DNA of 64,000 bases. Origin: Shewanella aestuarii (GTDB lineage: Bacteria > Pseudomonadota > Gammaproteobacteria > Enterobacterales > Shewanellaceae). The DNA lies in contig NZ_CP050313.1 in the NCBI RefSeq assembly GCF_011765625.1, forward strand, positions 2,972,501 to 3,036,500, read 5' to 3'. The notes under the pieces are model-generated. The model searched no databases. It was not told where the DNA came from and saw only the letters and a program-made list of their open reading frames with translations. Position numbers and translations under genes: made by a program. How positions within the stretch are numbered: position 1 is the stretch's first letter; each line of letters begins with the position of its first letter. This document shows positions 8,865 to 16,502 of the stretch, in pieces.

Positions 8865-9794
8865 TTAGCTGTATTTTTCTTCACAGTTACCTAAAAATAG
8901 AAGGTTAGTCGCTGTTAGATGCAAGGTATAGCTGGCTAAATGTTCTGGGACAGAAGTAACATCTGAGCCTTGGCCATGCCCACCTTCCTTATTTCTTACC
9001 GTTGGAATACCACTTTCGAGCAAAATTCGTACAGATGAAAATTGATTCTGTAGATATTCTGGCACTAGCCCGTTAGTAAGACAGCTATTAATTAATTTCT
9101 TTGCTGTGTCGTTTTGATTGTAAGGCCACGAATGCTTTTCATGGATTGCTTTCATCAAACTCTCGAATGACTTGAGACAATCATTAAGGCATTCTTTATA
9201 ACGTTTATGACGGTAGTGCTCATGGGCTGATAAAAACTCGTCATTTGCACCGGCATACTTCTTGTTCTTACCAAGAAGATGAAGAACGGGTTTTACAACT
9301 TCAGAATGGACATATTGAGAGTCGACCCTAATTAGCTCTCCTGATTCAAACTGATAACCAATTCCTGCTTCCTTGAACCGACAATTTAATTCGTCAATTG
9401 CGTCATCAGGTTTTTGACAGACGCCAGAAGCATTGCGAAAAGCCCACTCTCGCTCTCTAATATGGGTGTCAATTATTCTGAAAGTTAACTCTATAATGTC
9501 AAGGCACTTTTCGTGGCTTTTTTGGCTTAAGAAGTAATCGAAGACTGCTGAAAAATTTGAATTTGTGTATTCTTTTAAAGTAAAAACACCATACTCTTTG
9601 CAAAGCACCTTATGAATCTCCGCGTACACTCCATTAGTGGTGTCATTGTAAAGCTGCTCAACGCCTATAGTATCCCGTACGATATGAACTACTTGAACAC
9701 GGAAGCTTTGCTCAATATTTTCATATTGATATAGATCAGGGACTTCTCCCCTCAACTTTTTCTGTTTCTTTGAAAATAGTTCATATCTTGCCAT
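8865..9794 (-). CDS. AbiJ-type/HEPN abortive-infection-like protein (STM4504/CBY_0614-like)
   Basis: 309 residues. The N-terminus (LFSKKQKKLRGEVPDLYQYENI, then SFRVQVVHIVRDTIG) resembles the AbiJ N-terminal domain 4 type. The C-terminal third (YAGANDEFLSAHEHYRHKRYKECLNDC onward) resembles the Abi_C/HEPN domain, with RNKEGGH as a candidate R-x(4-6)-H ribonuclease motif. Proteins of this layout are linked to phage defence by abortive infection, probably as RNases. The gene stands alone. The stop codon lies within CAGCTAAC and the inverse GTTAGCTG lies 22 bases before the ATG, an arrangement like an integron gene cassette. The surroundings (repeats, unknown small RNA unit) support horizontal gain. 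Function is inferred from resemblance. Confidence 0.65.
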   Translation of the reverse strand: MARYELFSKKQKKLRGEVPDLYQYENIEQSFRVQVVHIVRDTIGVEQLYNDTTNGVYAEIHKVLCKEYGVFTLKEYTNSNFSAVFDYFLSQKSHEKCLDIIELTFRIIDTHIREREWAFRNASGVCQKPDDAIDELNCRFKEAGIGYQFESGELIRVDSQYVHSEVVKPVLHLLGKNKKYAGANDEFLSAHEHYRHKRYKECLNDCLKSFESLMKAIHEKHSWPYNQNDTAKKLINSCLTNGLVPEYLQNQFSSVRILLESGIPTVRNKEGGHGQGSDVTSVPEHLASYTLHLTATNLLFLGNCEEKYS

Positions 9795-10060
9795 ATCTAC
9801 CTCTGCACTCCCTGACAGCTAACGTTTTAGAAATTAGTTGGGGCAAAGTAAACTTTAACAAGGGAGTTGATATGCACTGTTAATGAATGGCTTTTTCTTC
9901 CCTAAATGGCGCGCTCGATAAATATGCTCGAGGTTCCCCTACTTTGTCCCTAATATTTGATACTTTAATCTACTTTATAGCTTTAATTCAATGTTTTAAT
10001 AAAAGTTATACTGGGTAGGTTAAGTAGGTCCGTGACTCAAATCTAATCAATTGCCTGCCG

Positions 10061-10335
10061 CTGGGATGTTCCGGATGAAGGAATGTCGCGATCACATGGT
10101 CAGTGATGTTCCCGACATCACACTGACATTTCCCATATCCCTATGGGTCAGATGTGAAAGAGCGACCTTTCGTACAAATAATCCAGCGAGACGCAGCAAG
10201 CACGTCCGTGTGGGCTTAACCAAAACCAATAACATCCTTGTTAAAAAGCTAGTTCGGCATCCATGCCTCTCGCTCAAAGCGTTTCACGCAGCGAAACTTC
10301 GCCTTCTTTTGGATACTCGCTGGATCATCTGCCCC
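10061..10335. repeat. Interspersed repeat, copy A
   Basis: This 275-bp stretch is clearly related to 48261-48460: shared blocks include CTGGGAT at the start, ACACTGA-ATTTCC, GTCAGAT, TTTCGTAC/TTTAGTAC, CTTAACCAAAA, and GGATACT-GC-GG-TCATCTGCCCC at the end. Copy A has about 75 bp more in the middle than the other copy. It contains several hairpins (for example CCCATA/TATGGG at 10133-10147). Reading frames across it show no protein resemblance. The flanking sequence 9795-10060 holds no gene I can support. Confidence 0.6.
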
Positions 10336-10450
10336 TTGATTATTGCCTCTTCGATTTGACCATGTTTGTAATCAATAGAAAAACATCAAAATTCAATTTA
10401 ATTAAATTCTAAGTATCACTTACGCTTTTAATTTGGGGTTCAAATAAAGC

Positions 10451-10935
10451 CAAATCGAAGAGATAGAATAATCCTGTGCAGATGCGGCTGAGGGGTATCG
10501 AAAACAGGACGTTTTCGTTAAGCGGCCATGGATGGCGTACAGCGTCCCGAAGTAGCATCGGCAAAGGGTTATTGTCAATTCAATTTGAGTTGAGGTCATT
10601 GAGACTCTTTATTACAAGAACCCGTGAGCTTGGCATTTGTAAATCCATTTACTTCAGACACCTATCGGTAGCGTTAGGGAGATTTTGTATTAGCTGACAA
10701 TGACCGAAGTTAGCAACAAACGAAGTTAAAAGCAGGATCAATCCCCATCGAAAATATGCGCTTTTCAGCATTTTTCGTCTGGGGCGCTGAGGGTTTCCAA
10801 AGGGGCGTAAGCGTTTTGCCCCTTTGGTCTGGTGTGGACGAAGCGCCACGACGTTAGTGGCCGTAGGCCATACTCCAAAGATACTTTGGGGCATAAATAA
10901 CTGCTCATTCATACCGATGAAATAACAAAAAACAG
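10451..10935. repeat. Interspersed hairpin-rich repeat, copy B (inverted relative to copy A)
   Basis: It begins with CAAATCGAAGAG, the exact inverse of the CTCTTCGATTTG that follows copy A at 10347-10358. Its first 100 bp share spaced blocks with the reverse complement of copy A (AATAATC, GCAGATG, GTATC-AAAA, TTCG, CATGGATG). The distal part holds a series of perfect stems: CGAAAAC/GTTTTCG (10499-10517), CCAAAGGGGC/GCCCCTTTGG (10797-10827), TGGCC/GGCCA (10858-10870) and CCAAAG/CTTTGG (10875-10889). From memory, similar sequence recurs in Shewanella genomes and is often miscalled as a short protein. No coding signal is evident. Confidence 0.5.
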
Positions 10936-10936
10936 A

Positions 10937-10964
10937 CAAAAAAAAGCCTACTCAGTGAGTAGGC
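10937..10964 (-). terminator. Terminator of the small-ORF transcription unit
   Basis: GCCTACTC-AGT-GAGTAGGC is a perfect 8-bp stem followed on the minus strand by eight T. It closes the transcript that starts near 11371. Confidence 0.85.
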
Positions 10965-11119
10965 CGACATATTACAAGCATCCCTTTTGGGGAAAGGAAA
11001 GCGAGTATCACTGGGGAGTGATATGGGAATAAATCAAGCAATTTATTACCCGTGTCTAAACGTCAAATTGACGGGAAATGATGTTGGGTCACCAAACGGA
11101 AATAAGCTGAACCTAACCT

Positions 11120-11212
11120 TTAAAACTTCATAGCGAATAAACCGCCACGTAAAACACTTGTGTCAAACCAAGTGTTTTGCCAATAAATCTTGCCATTGCC
11201 TAAATAAGACAT
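11120..11212 (-). CDS. Putative 30-residue microprotein
   Basis: A short open frame starting ATG at 11212-11210, 9 bases after GGAG (part of TTTGGAGAATT), and ending TAA at 11120. It encodes 30 residues beginning MSYLGNGKIYWQNTWFDT and ending GGLFAMKF: aromatic-rich, with no membrane segment and no Lys/Arg-rich tail. It is the only good frame in a transcript of about 430 nt with its own promoter and terminator. It could be a leader peptide, a microprotein, or a reporter of the structured leader upstream. I do not recognise the family. Coding status rests on the ribosome-binding site and transcript context, not on homology. Confidence 0.55.
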   Translation of the reverse strand: MSYLGNGKIYWQNTWFDTSVLRGGLFAMKF

Positions 11213-11371
11213 GATAAATTCTCCAAATTAAAGTTGTTTAAACCTAGTAGTGGCTCTGGTCCGTGGAACTAACTATTCTCAATCCATTGAGACAACTTTC
11301 TTACACTCGTTTCCTTGGAGATAACATCCATCCTGGATTTACTAGCATTGACGGCATCTCGCCAGCCAACG
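11213..11371 (-). promoter_or_regulatory. Structured 5' leader, riboswitch- or attenuator-like
   Basis: About 159 nt from the predicted start to the small ORF. Stems seen by eye: TCTCAA-TGGA-TTGAGA (11292-11277), AAAGTTGT (11299-11292) with ACAACTTT (11237-11230), and TCTCCAA (11321-11315) with TTGGAGA (11226-11220), the last burying the ribosome-binding site. A competing pair CTAGTA (11345-11340)/TACTAG (11249-11244) crosses these, so two alternative folds are possible. I compared it in memory with purine, TPP, SAM, glycine, lysine, cobalamin, preQ1 and yybP-ykoY cores and saw no match. Ligand, if any, is unknown. Confidence 0.5.
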
Positions 11372-11377
11372 AAAAGA

Positions 11378-11405
11378 ATTATACTAATATGTAATTTTAT
11401 TACAA
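11378..11405 (-). promoter_or_regulatory. Sigma-70-type promoter of the small transcription unit
   Basis: On the minus strand TTGTAA (11405-11400), 16 bases, then TATAAT (11383-11378). The -10 is a perfect match and the -35 matches 4 of 6. Predicted start is near 11371. A terminator-like hairpin lies immediately upstream (11428-11471), so the unit is insulated from the peptidase gene. Confidence 0.7.
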
Positions 11406-11427
11406 GTATTTTTTTAAAATAAACAAA

Positions 11428-11471
11428 AAAACCTTTATTTACGTAATAACATTACCAAAATAAAGGTTTTT
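11428..11471. terminator. Bidirectional terminator after the M17 peptidase gene
   Basis: AAAACCTTTATTT pairs with AAATAAAGGTTTT around an AT-rich loop, with T-runs on both sides. It ends transcription of the upstream peptidase gene (minus strand). Confidence 0.8.
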
Positions 11472-11562
11472 ACATATTTACTCTAAAACAAGATGAGGCT
11501 TATGCACTGTATTTATTTATAAAAATATCAATTGCCGCTTATCGAAAACTGTAATAAAGCTA

Positions 11563-13062
11563 CTAGCGGCTGTGCGGTTGGTTTGCCGTACAAAGGATCC
11601 CTTGGGTGGCACTTCCAGCAATATCAATATGGGTATAACTCATAGGTAATTCATTTTTAAGTGAATGTTTCTCTAAACCAGATGCTTTTAATAAAAATGC
11701 TGCTGGATATTGATGCCCACGAGCAGTCACCGATGACGGGGCATTATTTGATGAAATAACATCTGCTGCACCATTTTTGTCAGAAATTTTGTCAAAATCA
11801 TCTGGACGTAAATAAGAGACTTCAAATGGTTCGGCCCATTGCTGCCCGATATGTTGTAATTTAGCAGCTACCTGCTGTTGCTTGGCGACTGAATTTTCAA
11901 CCAAGGCGCTATAACCACCATAACAACGCACCACATGACCGGTTAAAGTTGCTACCGAATATAACGATGGATTAACCGCTTTGGTGGCTTCAACACGTAA
12001 ATGTGATAATAAATCCGCTAATACCAAACGCCCTTCTGCATCGGTATTACCAATTCGTACTCTAACGCCAGCATGACTTTTAATAATTTCATCGGTCACA
12101 AATGCCTCGCTGCCAATACTATTGCGTACCAGCCCTAACTGGGCTATCACCTTAATCCCTTTAGGTTTAAGTATCGATAAAGTCTTCATTAACCCAGCGA
12201 TTGCCGCAGCACCACCTTTATCGCGGCTCATACCTGCCATGCCGCCAGCAATTTTAATATCGGCGCCACCAGTGTCATACACCACACCTTTACCGGCAAA
12301 CAATAAGGTTTTGGTTATCTCCCCCTCGCCTTGGTAACAAACTTTAACCACCCGCGGATGATGACGCGCCACATCAAATGAGCTTCGTCCTACTGCCGAT
12401 AATAATGGGTAATTTGCTTCTAAACTCGCCTTGTCATCCACAACCTCAACCTGTAAGCCACTATCTTTAAATGCATCAACACAGTAATCAGCAAATTTAA
12501 TTGCACTCATGCGTTCAGGCTCTGTGCCGCATAAGTCTCTTGCAAGCACTCGCCCAGCTTCTAAGGCATTAAGTAACTGACTTTTATCGTTAGTATTTAA
12601 TAAACCAATGGCTGTAAACACTGGCTGTAATTGCTTGGCCTCACGGGTTTCTAACGGTTGCCATAATGCTTGTCCGCAGGCGAGTGCTGCAACCTCAGCA
12701 GCAAACTCAAATCGAGCATCTTGTGAGGCGCTGACTATCAATAATGGTTTTTTAGCGCCAGCATCTTTAGCAATGGTTATTCCGTCTTTAGCAGCGTTGG
12801 CATATATTCTGACGTCGGCATAATCATCATTGCCGGTGACAGGTGAAATAATTAATCGACCACCAGCAAGCCCAGGGGCAAATAACAAGGTCGCTTGCTT
12901 GCCTACGCGTTGATCGATTTGAGTGGCATGATTAGCCAGCAAACTAATTTCTTGCTGTTCAATATCATCTAGATTAGGCGTGACCACCACTACCGCATCC
13001 CATCCTTCACCTTCAAAAATGGCGTTATCATTATTCACATCAACTACAGGTACTTGATACAT
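11563..13062 (-). CDS. M17 family leucyl aminopeptidase, divergent paralogue
   Basis: 499 residues, a two-domain M17 metallopeptidase. The C-terminal catalytic domain keeps the two-metal site: Lys in LLFAGKGVVYDTGGADIK, Asp in the same YDTGG motif, Asp in MSRDKGGAAA, and the NTDAEGR signature with the Asp/Glu ligands and the catalytic Arg. It would release N-terminal amino acids from peptides in the cytoplasm. It differs clearly from the canonical PepA at 61119-62627 (DSGG replaced by DTGG; different N-terminal domain). ATG at 13062 follows AGGA. It is transcribed alone and diverges from pepD, a second peptidase gene. Confidence 0.88.
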   Translation of the reverse strand: MYQVPVVDVNNDNAIFEGEGWDAVVVVTPNLDDIEQQEISLLANHATQIDQRVGKQATLLFAPGLAGGRLIISPVTGNDDYADVRIYANAAKDGITIAKDAGAKKPLLIVSASQDARFEFAAEVAALACGQALWQPLETREAKQLQPVFTAIGLLNTNDKSQLLNALEAGRVLARDLCGTEPERMSAIKFADYCVDAFKDSGLQVEVVDDKASLEANYPLLSAVGRSSFDVARHHPRVVKVCYQGEGEITKTLLFAGKGVVYDTGGADIKIAGGMAGMSRDKGGAAAIAGLMKTLSILKPKGIKVIAQLGLVRNSIGSEAFVTDEIIKSHAGVRVRIGNTDAEGRLVLADLLSHLRVEATKAVNPSLYSVATLTGHVVRCYGGYSALVENSVAKQQQVAAKLQHIGQQWAEPFEVSYLRPDDFDKISDKNGAADVISSNNAPSSVTARGHQYPAAFLLKASGLEKHSLKNELPMSYTHIDIAGSATQGILCTANQPHSR

Positions 13063-13235
13063 TGTCTGTCCTTTTATTAAACATTCAGGGCTGAATTTTG
13101 TGCTGAGGGTTAATTTTTATTTACATAATTAAGGTTCCACTATCAATAATAATGGACGCAGTTAACATGGCAACTTATCCCGCTATGGTAGAATAATGCC
13201 ATAAATTTATTAAATTGAATGATAGAGGACTTTTC

Positions 13236-14696
13236 GTGACAGCATTAAATCAATTATATCCACAACCTCTTTGGCAATGGTTCGAACAAATTTGTGCAAT
13301 TCCTCATCCATCTAAATACGAACAGGCACTTTCAAGCCATATTCAACAATGGGCTAAATCAAAAGGCTTAGCTGTTGTTGAAGATAAAGTAGGTAACCTC
13401 ATTATTCGTAAACCTGCCACTCCCGGTATGGAAAACCGTAAAGTGGTAGCACTACAAGCCCATATTGATATGGTTCCGCAAAAAAATGCCGACAAAGTGC
13501 ATGATTTTGAAAAAGATCCTATCGAAGCTTATGTCGATGGTGAGTGGGTAAAAGCCAATGGTACTACCTTAGGCTCAGACAACGGCATTGGTATGGCATC
13601 AGCTTTAGCGATTTTAGGCAGTGATGACATTAAGCACGGCCCATTAGAAGTTCTGCTTACCATAGATGAAGAAGCGGGCATGACCGGCGCGTTTGGCCTA
13701 GAAGCAGGTTATTTAGATGCCGAAATCTTAATTAACACAGATTCTGAGCAAGAAGGTGAAATTTACATGGGCTGCGCCGGTGGCGTGGATGCACAAATTT
13801 CTATCCCACTTTCATGGCAGGCACCTGAGTTAAGCAACAAAGCATTTAAGCTAACTTTATCAGGTTTAAAAGGTGGCCATTCTGGCGTTAACATCCATTT
13901 GGGTCGTGGCAATGCAAACAAGTTGTTAGCTCGCTTCTTATTTGCTCAAAGTGACTTACTTGCATTAGAGCTAGTTGATTTCAACGGTGGGTCGCTACGT
14001 AACGCAATTCCACGCGAAGCCAGTGTAAGCTTCATGTTGCCAGCTGAAAATGTGCCAGCATTAGAAACCGCAATTAGCGAGTTTCAGGCCTTAGTTCGTC
14101 AAGAGTTAGCGATAGCCGACCCAGGCATGTTACTGACATTAACAGCCATTGATACGCCAGCAAAAGTAATTGGTGAAGATGCGCAAAATAGCTTAATTGA
14201 CTTACTACACGCATGCCCAAATGGGGTAATGCGCATGAGTGATGAAGTTGAGGGGGTGACCGAAACATCACTGAATGTCGGCGTAATTAACACCGAGCAA
14301 GAAAGCATTGAAATATTGTGTTTAATTCGTTCACTGATTGATTCTGGCCGTGAAGAAATTCAAGGCATGTTAAATGCATTAACGAATCTTGCTGGCGCTA
14401 GCATTGAGTTCAGCGGCGCTTATCCGGGTTGGAAGCCTGACAGCACTTCACCTGTCATGGCGATTGTGCGTGAAACTTATAATGATATTTATAAGAAAGA
14501 CCCAACAATTATGGTCATCCACGCTGGTCTTGAATGTGGTTTATTTAAAGAGCCTTACCCGCACATGGACATGGTTTCGATTGGCCCGACTATTCGCTAC
14601 CCACATAGCCCAGATGAAATGGTTAACATTGAGACTGTCGGGCAATATTGGCAGCTATTGTTAGCGGTATTAGAGCGTATTCCAGCAAAAGTCTAA
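13236..14696 (+). CDS. pepD: Aminoacyl-histidine dipeptidase (peptidase D, M20 family)
   Basis: 486 residues, close to the 485 of E. coli PepD. It hydrolyses Xaa-His and other dipeptides. Visible metal-site motifs of the M20 family: HIDMVPQ (His and Asp ligands), GTTLGSDNGIG (bridging Asp), DEEAGMTGAFGL (catalytic Glu and Glu ligand), and HAGLECGLF near the C-terminus (last His). The start is GTG at 13236, with AGAGGA 6 bases upstream; an in-frame TTG at 13215 has no ribosome-binding site. Cytoplasmic, zinc-dependent. Its terminator lies inside the end of the convergent dinB gene. Confidence 0.93.
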   Translation: MTALNQLYPQPLWQWFEQICAIPHPSKYEQALSSHIQQWAKSKGLAVVEDKVGNLIIRKPATPGMENRKVVALQAHIDMVPQKNADKVHDFEKDPIEAYVDGEWVKANGTTLGSDNGIGMASALAILGSDDIKHGPLEVLLTIDEEAGMTGAFGLEAGYLDAEILINTDSEQEGEIYMGCAGGVDAQISIPLSWQAPELSNKAFKLTLSGLKGGHSGVNIHLGRGNANKLLARFLFAQSDLLALELVDFNGGSLRNAIPREASVSFMLPAENVPALETAISEFQALVRQELAIADPGMLLTLTAIDTPAKVIGEDAQNSLIDLLHACPNGVMRMSDEVEGVTETSLNVGVINTEQESIEILCLIRSLIDSGREEIQGMLNALTNLAGASIEFSGAYPGWKPDSTSPVMAIVRETYNDIYKKDPTIMVIHAGLECGLFKEPYPHMDMVSIGPTIRYPHSPDEMVNIETVGQYWQLLLAVLERIPAKV

Positions 14697-14726
14697 TCTT
14701 TAATGTTGGCAACGACTTAACGTCAA

Positions 14727-15800
14727 TTAAAACTGCAAATCGAGTTGGGTAACTGACTTAGTTTGCAGTTTTTTTTCATCTGTTTCTGCCAAACCGACAC
14801 TCACACCAAGCAAGCGGATCCCGCGACCATTACTGCGTAAAAAGGCTTGCGCTAACAAGCTATAAAATAAGTTTACTGATATCCCATCACTGCGCTGCTC
14901 AATGGTAGTTTGTTTAAAGTCATGAAACTTTATCTTTACCACCTGTTTATTGATCTGTCTGTCTTTGGCACTACGACTGACTCGAGCGTCTAGCTCTTGA
15001 ATTAATTGCGGTAACACTTGGTGGCATTGCGCTAGCGTAAAAATATCTTGGGCTAAGGTGGTTTCAACTCCCACTGATTTTCTAAGCCGATTATTACTGA
15101 TCGCGCGAGGGTCAATCCCGTTTGCACGCTCGATCAATACTGCACCAAATTTACCAAATTTATCGAGTAATTTATGCTGAGGATAATCTTGCACATCGGC
15201 ACAAGTTTCCAGCCCTAAATCGGAAAGCTTTTGCGCAGTAACCTTGCCCACACCAGGAATTTTTCTCAGCGGTAGGGTTTTAATAAACTCAGGAATGTTT
15301 TCTGGGGGTATCACATATTGACCATTAGGTTTATTTAAATCAGACGCAATTTTGGCGAGAAACTTAATTGGCGCGACGCCCGCTGAAGCCGTTAAGCCGG
15401 TCTCAGCTTCAATGTCTGCACGGATGGCTTTGGCAATTAACGTAGCACTACCGTGGTACAGCACACAATCAGTCACATCTAAAAATGCTTCATCTAACGA
15501 TAACGGCTCAATAAGATCACTGTAACGCTGAAATATCTGCCTAATTTGCTGTGACACCTCTTTGTAAACCTGCATTCGACCGCGCACTAACACTAAATCA
15601 GGACATAACTTTAATGCTTGATAACTCGACATTGCAGACCGCACACCAAATTTACGCGCAGCATAATTGCAGGTGCTAATCACCCCTCGGCGATCTGAGC
15701 TGCCGCCAACCGCCACTGGTTTATCGCGTAGCTCAGGAAAATCACGCATTTCAACGGCGGCAAAGTAGCAATCCATATCAATGTGAATAATTTTTCGCAT
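14727..15800 (-). CDS. dinB: DNA polymerase IV (Y-family, error-prone)
   Basis: 357 residues, usual length for DinB. The N-terminus [17 protein letters not shown] holds the first catalytic Asp and the steric-gate region; [10 protein letters not shown] holds the second Asp/Glu pair. A helix-hairpin-helix stretch ([18 protein letters not shown]) and the little-finger domain follow. It performs translesion synthesis and -1 frameshift-prone DNA synthesis in the SOS response. A near-perfect LexA box 36-55 bases upstream of the ATG supports SOS control. The C-terminus ends QLDLQF, a likely beta-clamp-binding tail. Confidence 0.95.
   Translation of the reverse strand: MRKIIHIDMDCYFAAVEMRDFPELRDKPVAVGGSSDRRGVISTCNYAARKFGVRSAMSSYQALKLCPDLVLVRGRMQVYKEVSQQIRQIFQRYSDLIEPLSLDEAFLDVTDCVLYHGSATLIAKAIRADIEAETGLTASAGVAPIKFLAKIASDLNKPNGQYVIPPENIPEFIKTLPLRKIPGVGKVTAQKLSDLGLETCADVQDYPQHKLLDKFGKFGAVLIERANGIDPRAISNNRLRKSVGVETTLAQDIFTLAQCHQVLPQLIQELDARVSRSAKDRQINKQVVKIKFHDFKQTTIEQRSDGISVNLFYSLLAQAFLRSNGRGIRLLGVSVGLAETDEKKLQTKSVTQLDLQF
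14729..14776 (+). terminator. pepD terminator embedded in the 3' end of dinB
   Basis: AAAACTGCAAA pairs perfectly with TTTGCAGTTTT (11 bp) around a 22-base loop and is followed by more T on the + strand. The hairpin starts 33 bp after the pepD stop and lies within the last codons of the opposite-strand dinB. Confidence 0.75.
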
Positions 15801-15835
15801 GCCAATATCAATTCAATAAGTAACAAACCCAATGT

Positions 15836-15855
15836 TACTGTGTATAAAAACAGTA
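15836..15855 (-). promoter_or_regulatory. LexA (SOS) box of dinB
   Basis: TACTGTGTATAAAAACAGTA matches the 20-bp consensus TACTG(TA)5CAGTA in both half-sites, with an AT-rich centre. It lies 36 bp before the dinB start, a position expected to block the promoter. Confidence 0.88.
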
Positions 15856-15968
15856 TTCAATTGACGAGTCACTTAATTCAATAACAATTTTATTGCCGCC
15901 TATAAAAAGATATAGCAGAGCATAATATTGGAATGGGTGAAAAGCCGTAACCATTTGGATATAAAATC

Positions 15969-16002
15969 AAAAAGCCCAAGCTGTTTGAGCTTGGGCTTTT
16001 TT
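15969..16002 (-). terminator. Terminator after the bacterioferritin pair
   Basis: AAAAGCCCAAGCT pairs with AGCTTGGGCTTTT around a short loop with T-runs on both strands. It lies 16 bp beyond the stop of the second bacterioferritin gene. Confidence 0.88.
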
Positions 16003-16018
16003 CTGAGTAAATGCTAAC

Positions 16019-16486
16019 TTACATTTTTGTTTGTAGATAGTTTTGCAAACCAACACGTTCAATTAAACGTAATTGTTTTTCTAACCAGTACATGTGATCA
16101 GACTCGGTATCATCTAGTAACACTTCTAAAATTTCACGTGTTTGATAATCGCCCTTTTCTTCACATAACTTAATCACTTTACGTAAATCATCCGCGACCT
16201 TGTACTCATACTGTAAGTCGTTTTCAAGCATTTCTTTGACATCTTTACCTATATTCAATGCTTCACGACTGGCAACATCAGGTGTGCCTTCTAAAAATAG
16301 AATACGTTGTACTAACTTAGCGGCATGCGCTTTTTCATCATCTGATTCATGTAAAATGCGGGTGTATAGCTCGTCAAATCCCCAATCTTCATACATGTGT
16401 GCATGCACAAAGTATTGATCCATTGCTGATAATTCACCGGTTAATAAGCTATTTAAAGCGTCTATAACTTCTTGATTGCCTTTCAT
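16019..16486 (-). CDS. bfr: Bacterioferritin subunit lacking the heme-ligand Met
   Basis: 155-residue four-helix ferritin-like protein. Ferroxidase ligands are recognisable: Glu in TGELSAMDQYFVHAHMYEDWG, His in DDEKAHAAKLVQRILFLEG, and a C-terminal ExxH (TESDH). The residue aligned with heme-binding Met52 of E. coli Bfr (DMKHAD) is Lys here, so this subunit probably does not bind heme through Met. It lies 16 bp after the second bfr gene, and the pair is probably co-transcribed and co-assembled into a 24-mer that stores iron. Confidence 0.92.
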   Translation of the reverse strand: MKGNQEVIDALNSLLTGELSAMDQYFVHAHMYEDWGFDELYTRILHESDDEKAHAAKLVQRILFLEGTPDVASREALNIGKDVKEMLENDLQYEYKVADDLRKVIKLCEEKGDYQTREILEVLLDDTESDHMYWLEKQLRLIERVGLQNYLQTKM

Positions 16487-16502
16487 AATCGAGTCCTTTT
16501 AG

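Noticed and set aside
10051..10359. 102-codon plus-strand frame across repeat A
   Set aside because: The homologous copy at 48261-48460 does not keep the frame, so it is not a conserved protein.
10649..10939. 96-codon minus-strand frame across repeat B
   Set aside because: It is composed of the hairpin-rich repeat, lacks a ribosome-binding site and domain resemblance, and is the kind of frame commonly miscalled in this repeat.
11120..11212. Type I toxin interpretation of the 30-residue ORF
   Set aside because: The peptide has no transmembrane segment and no antisense RNA promoter was evident, so the toxin label is not supported.
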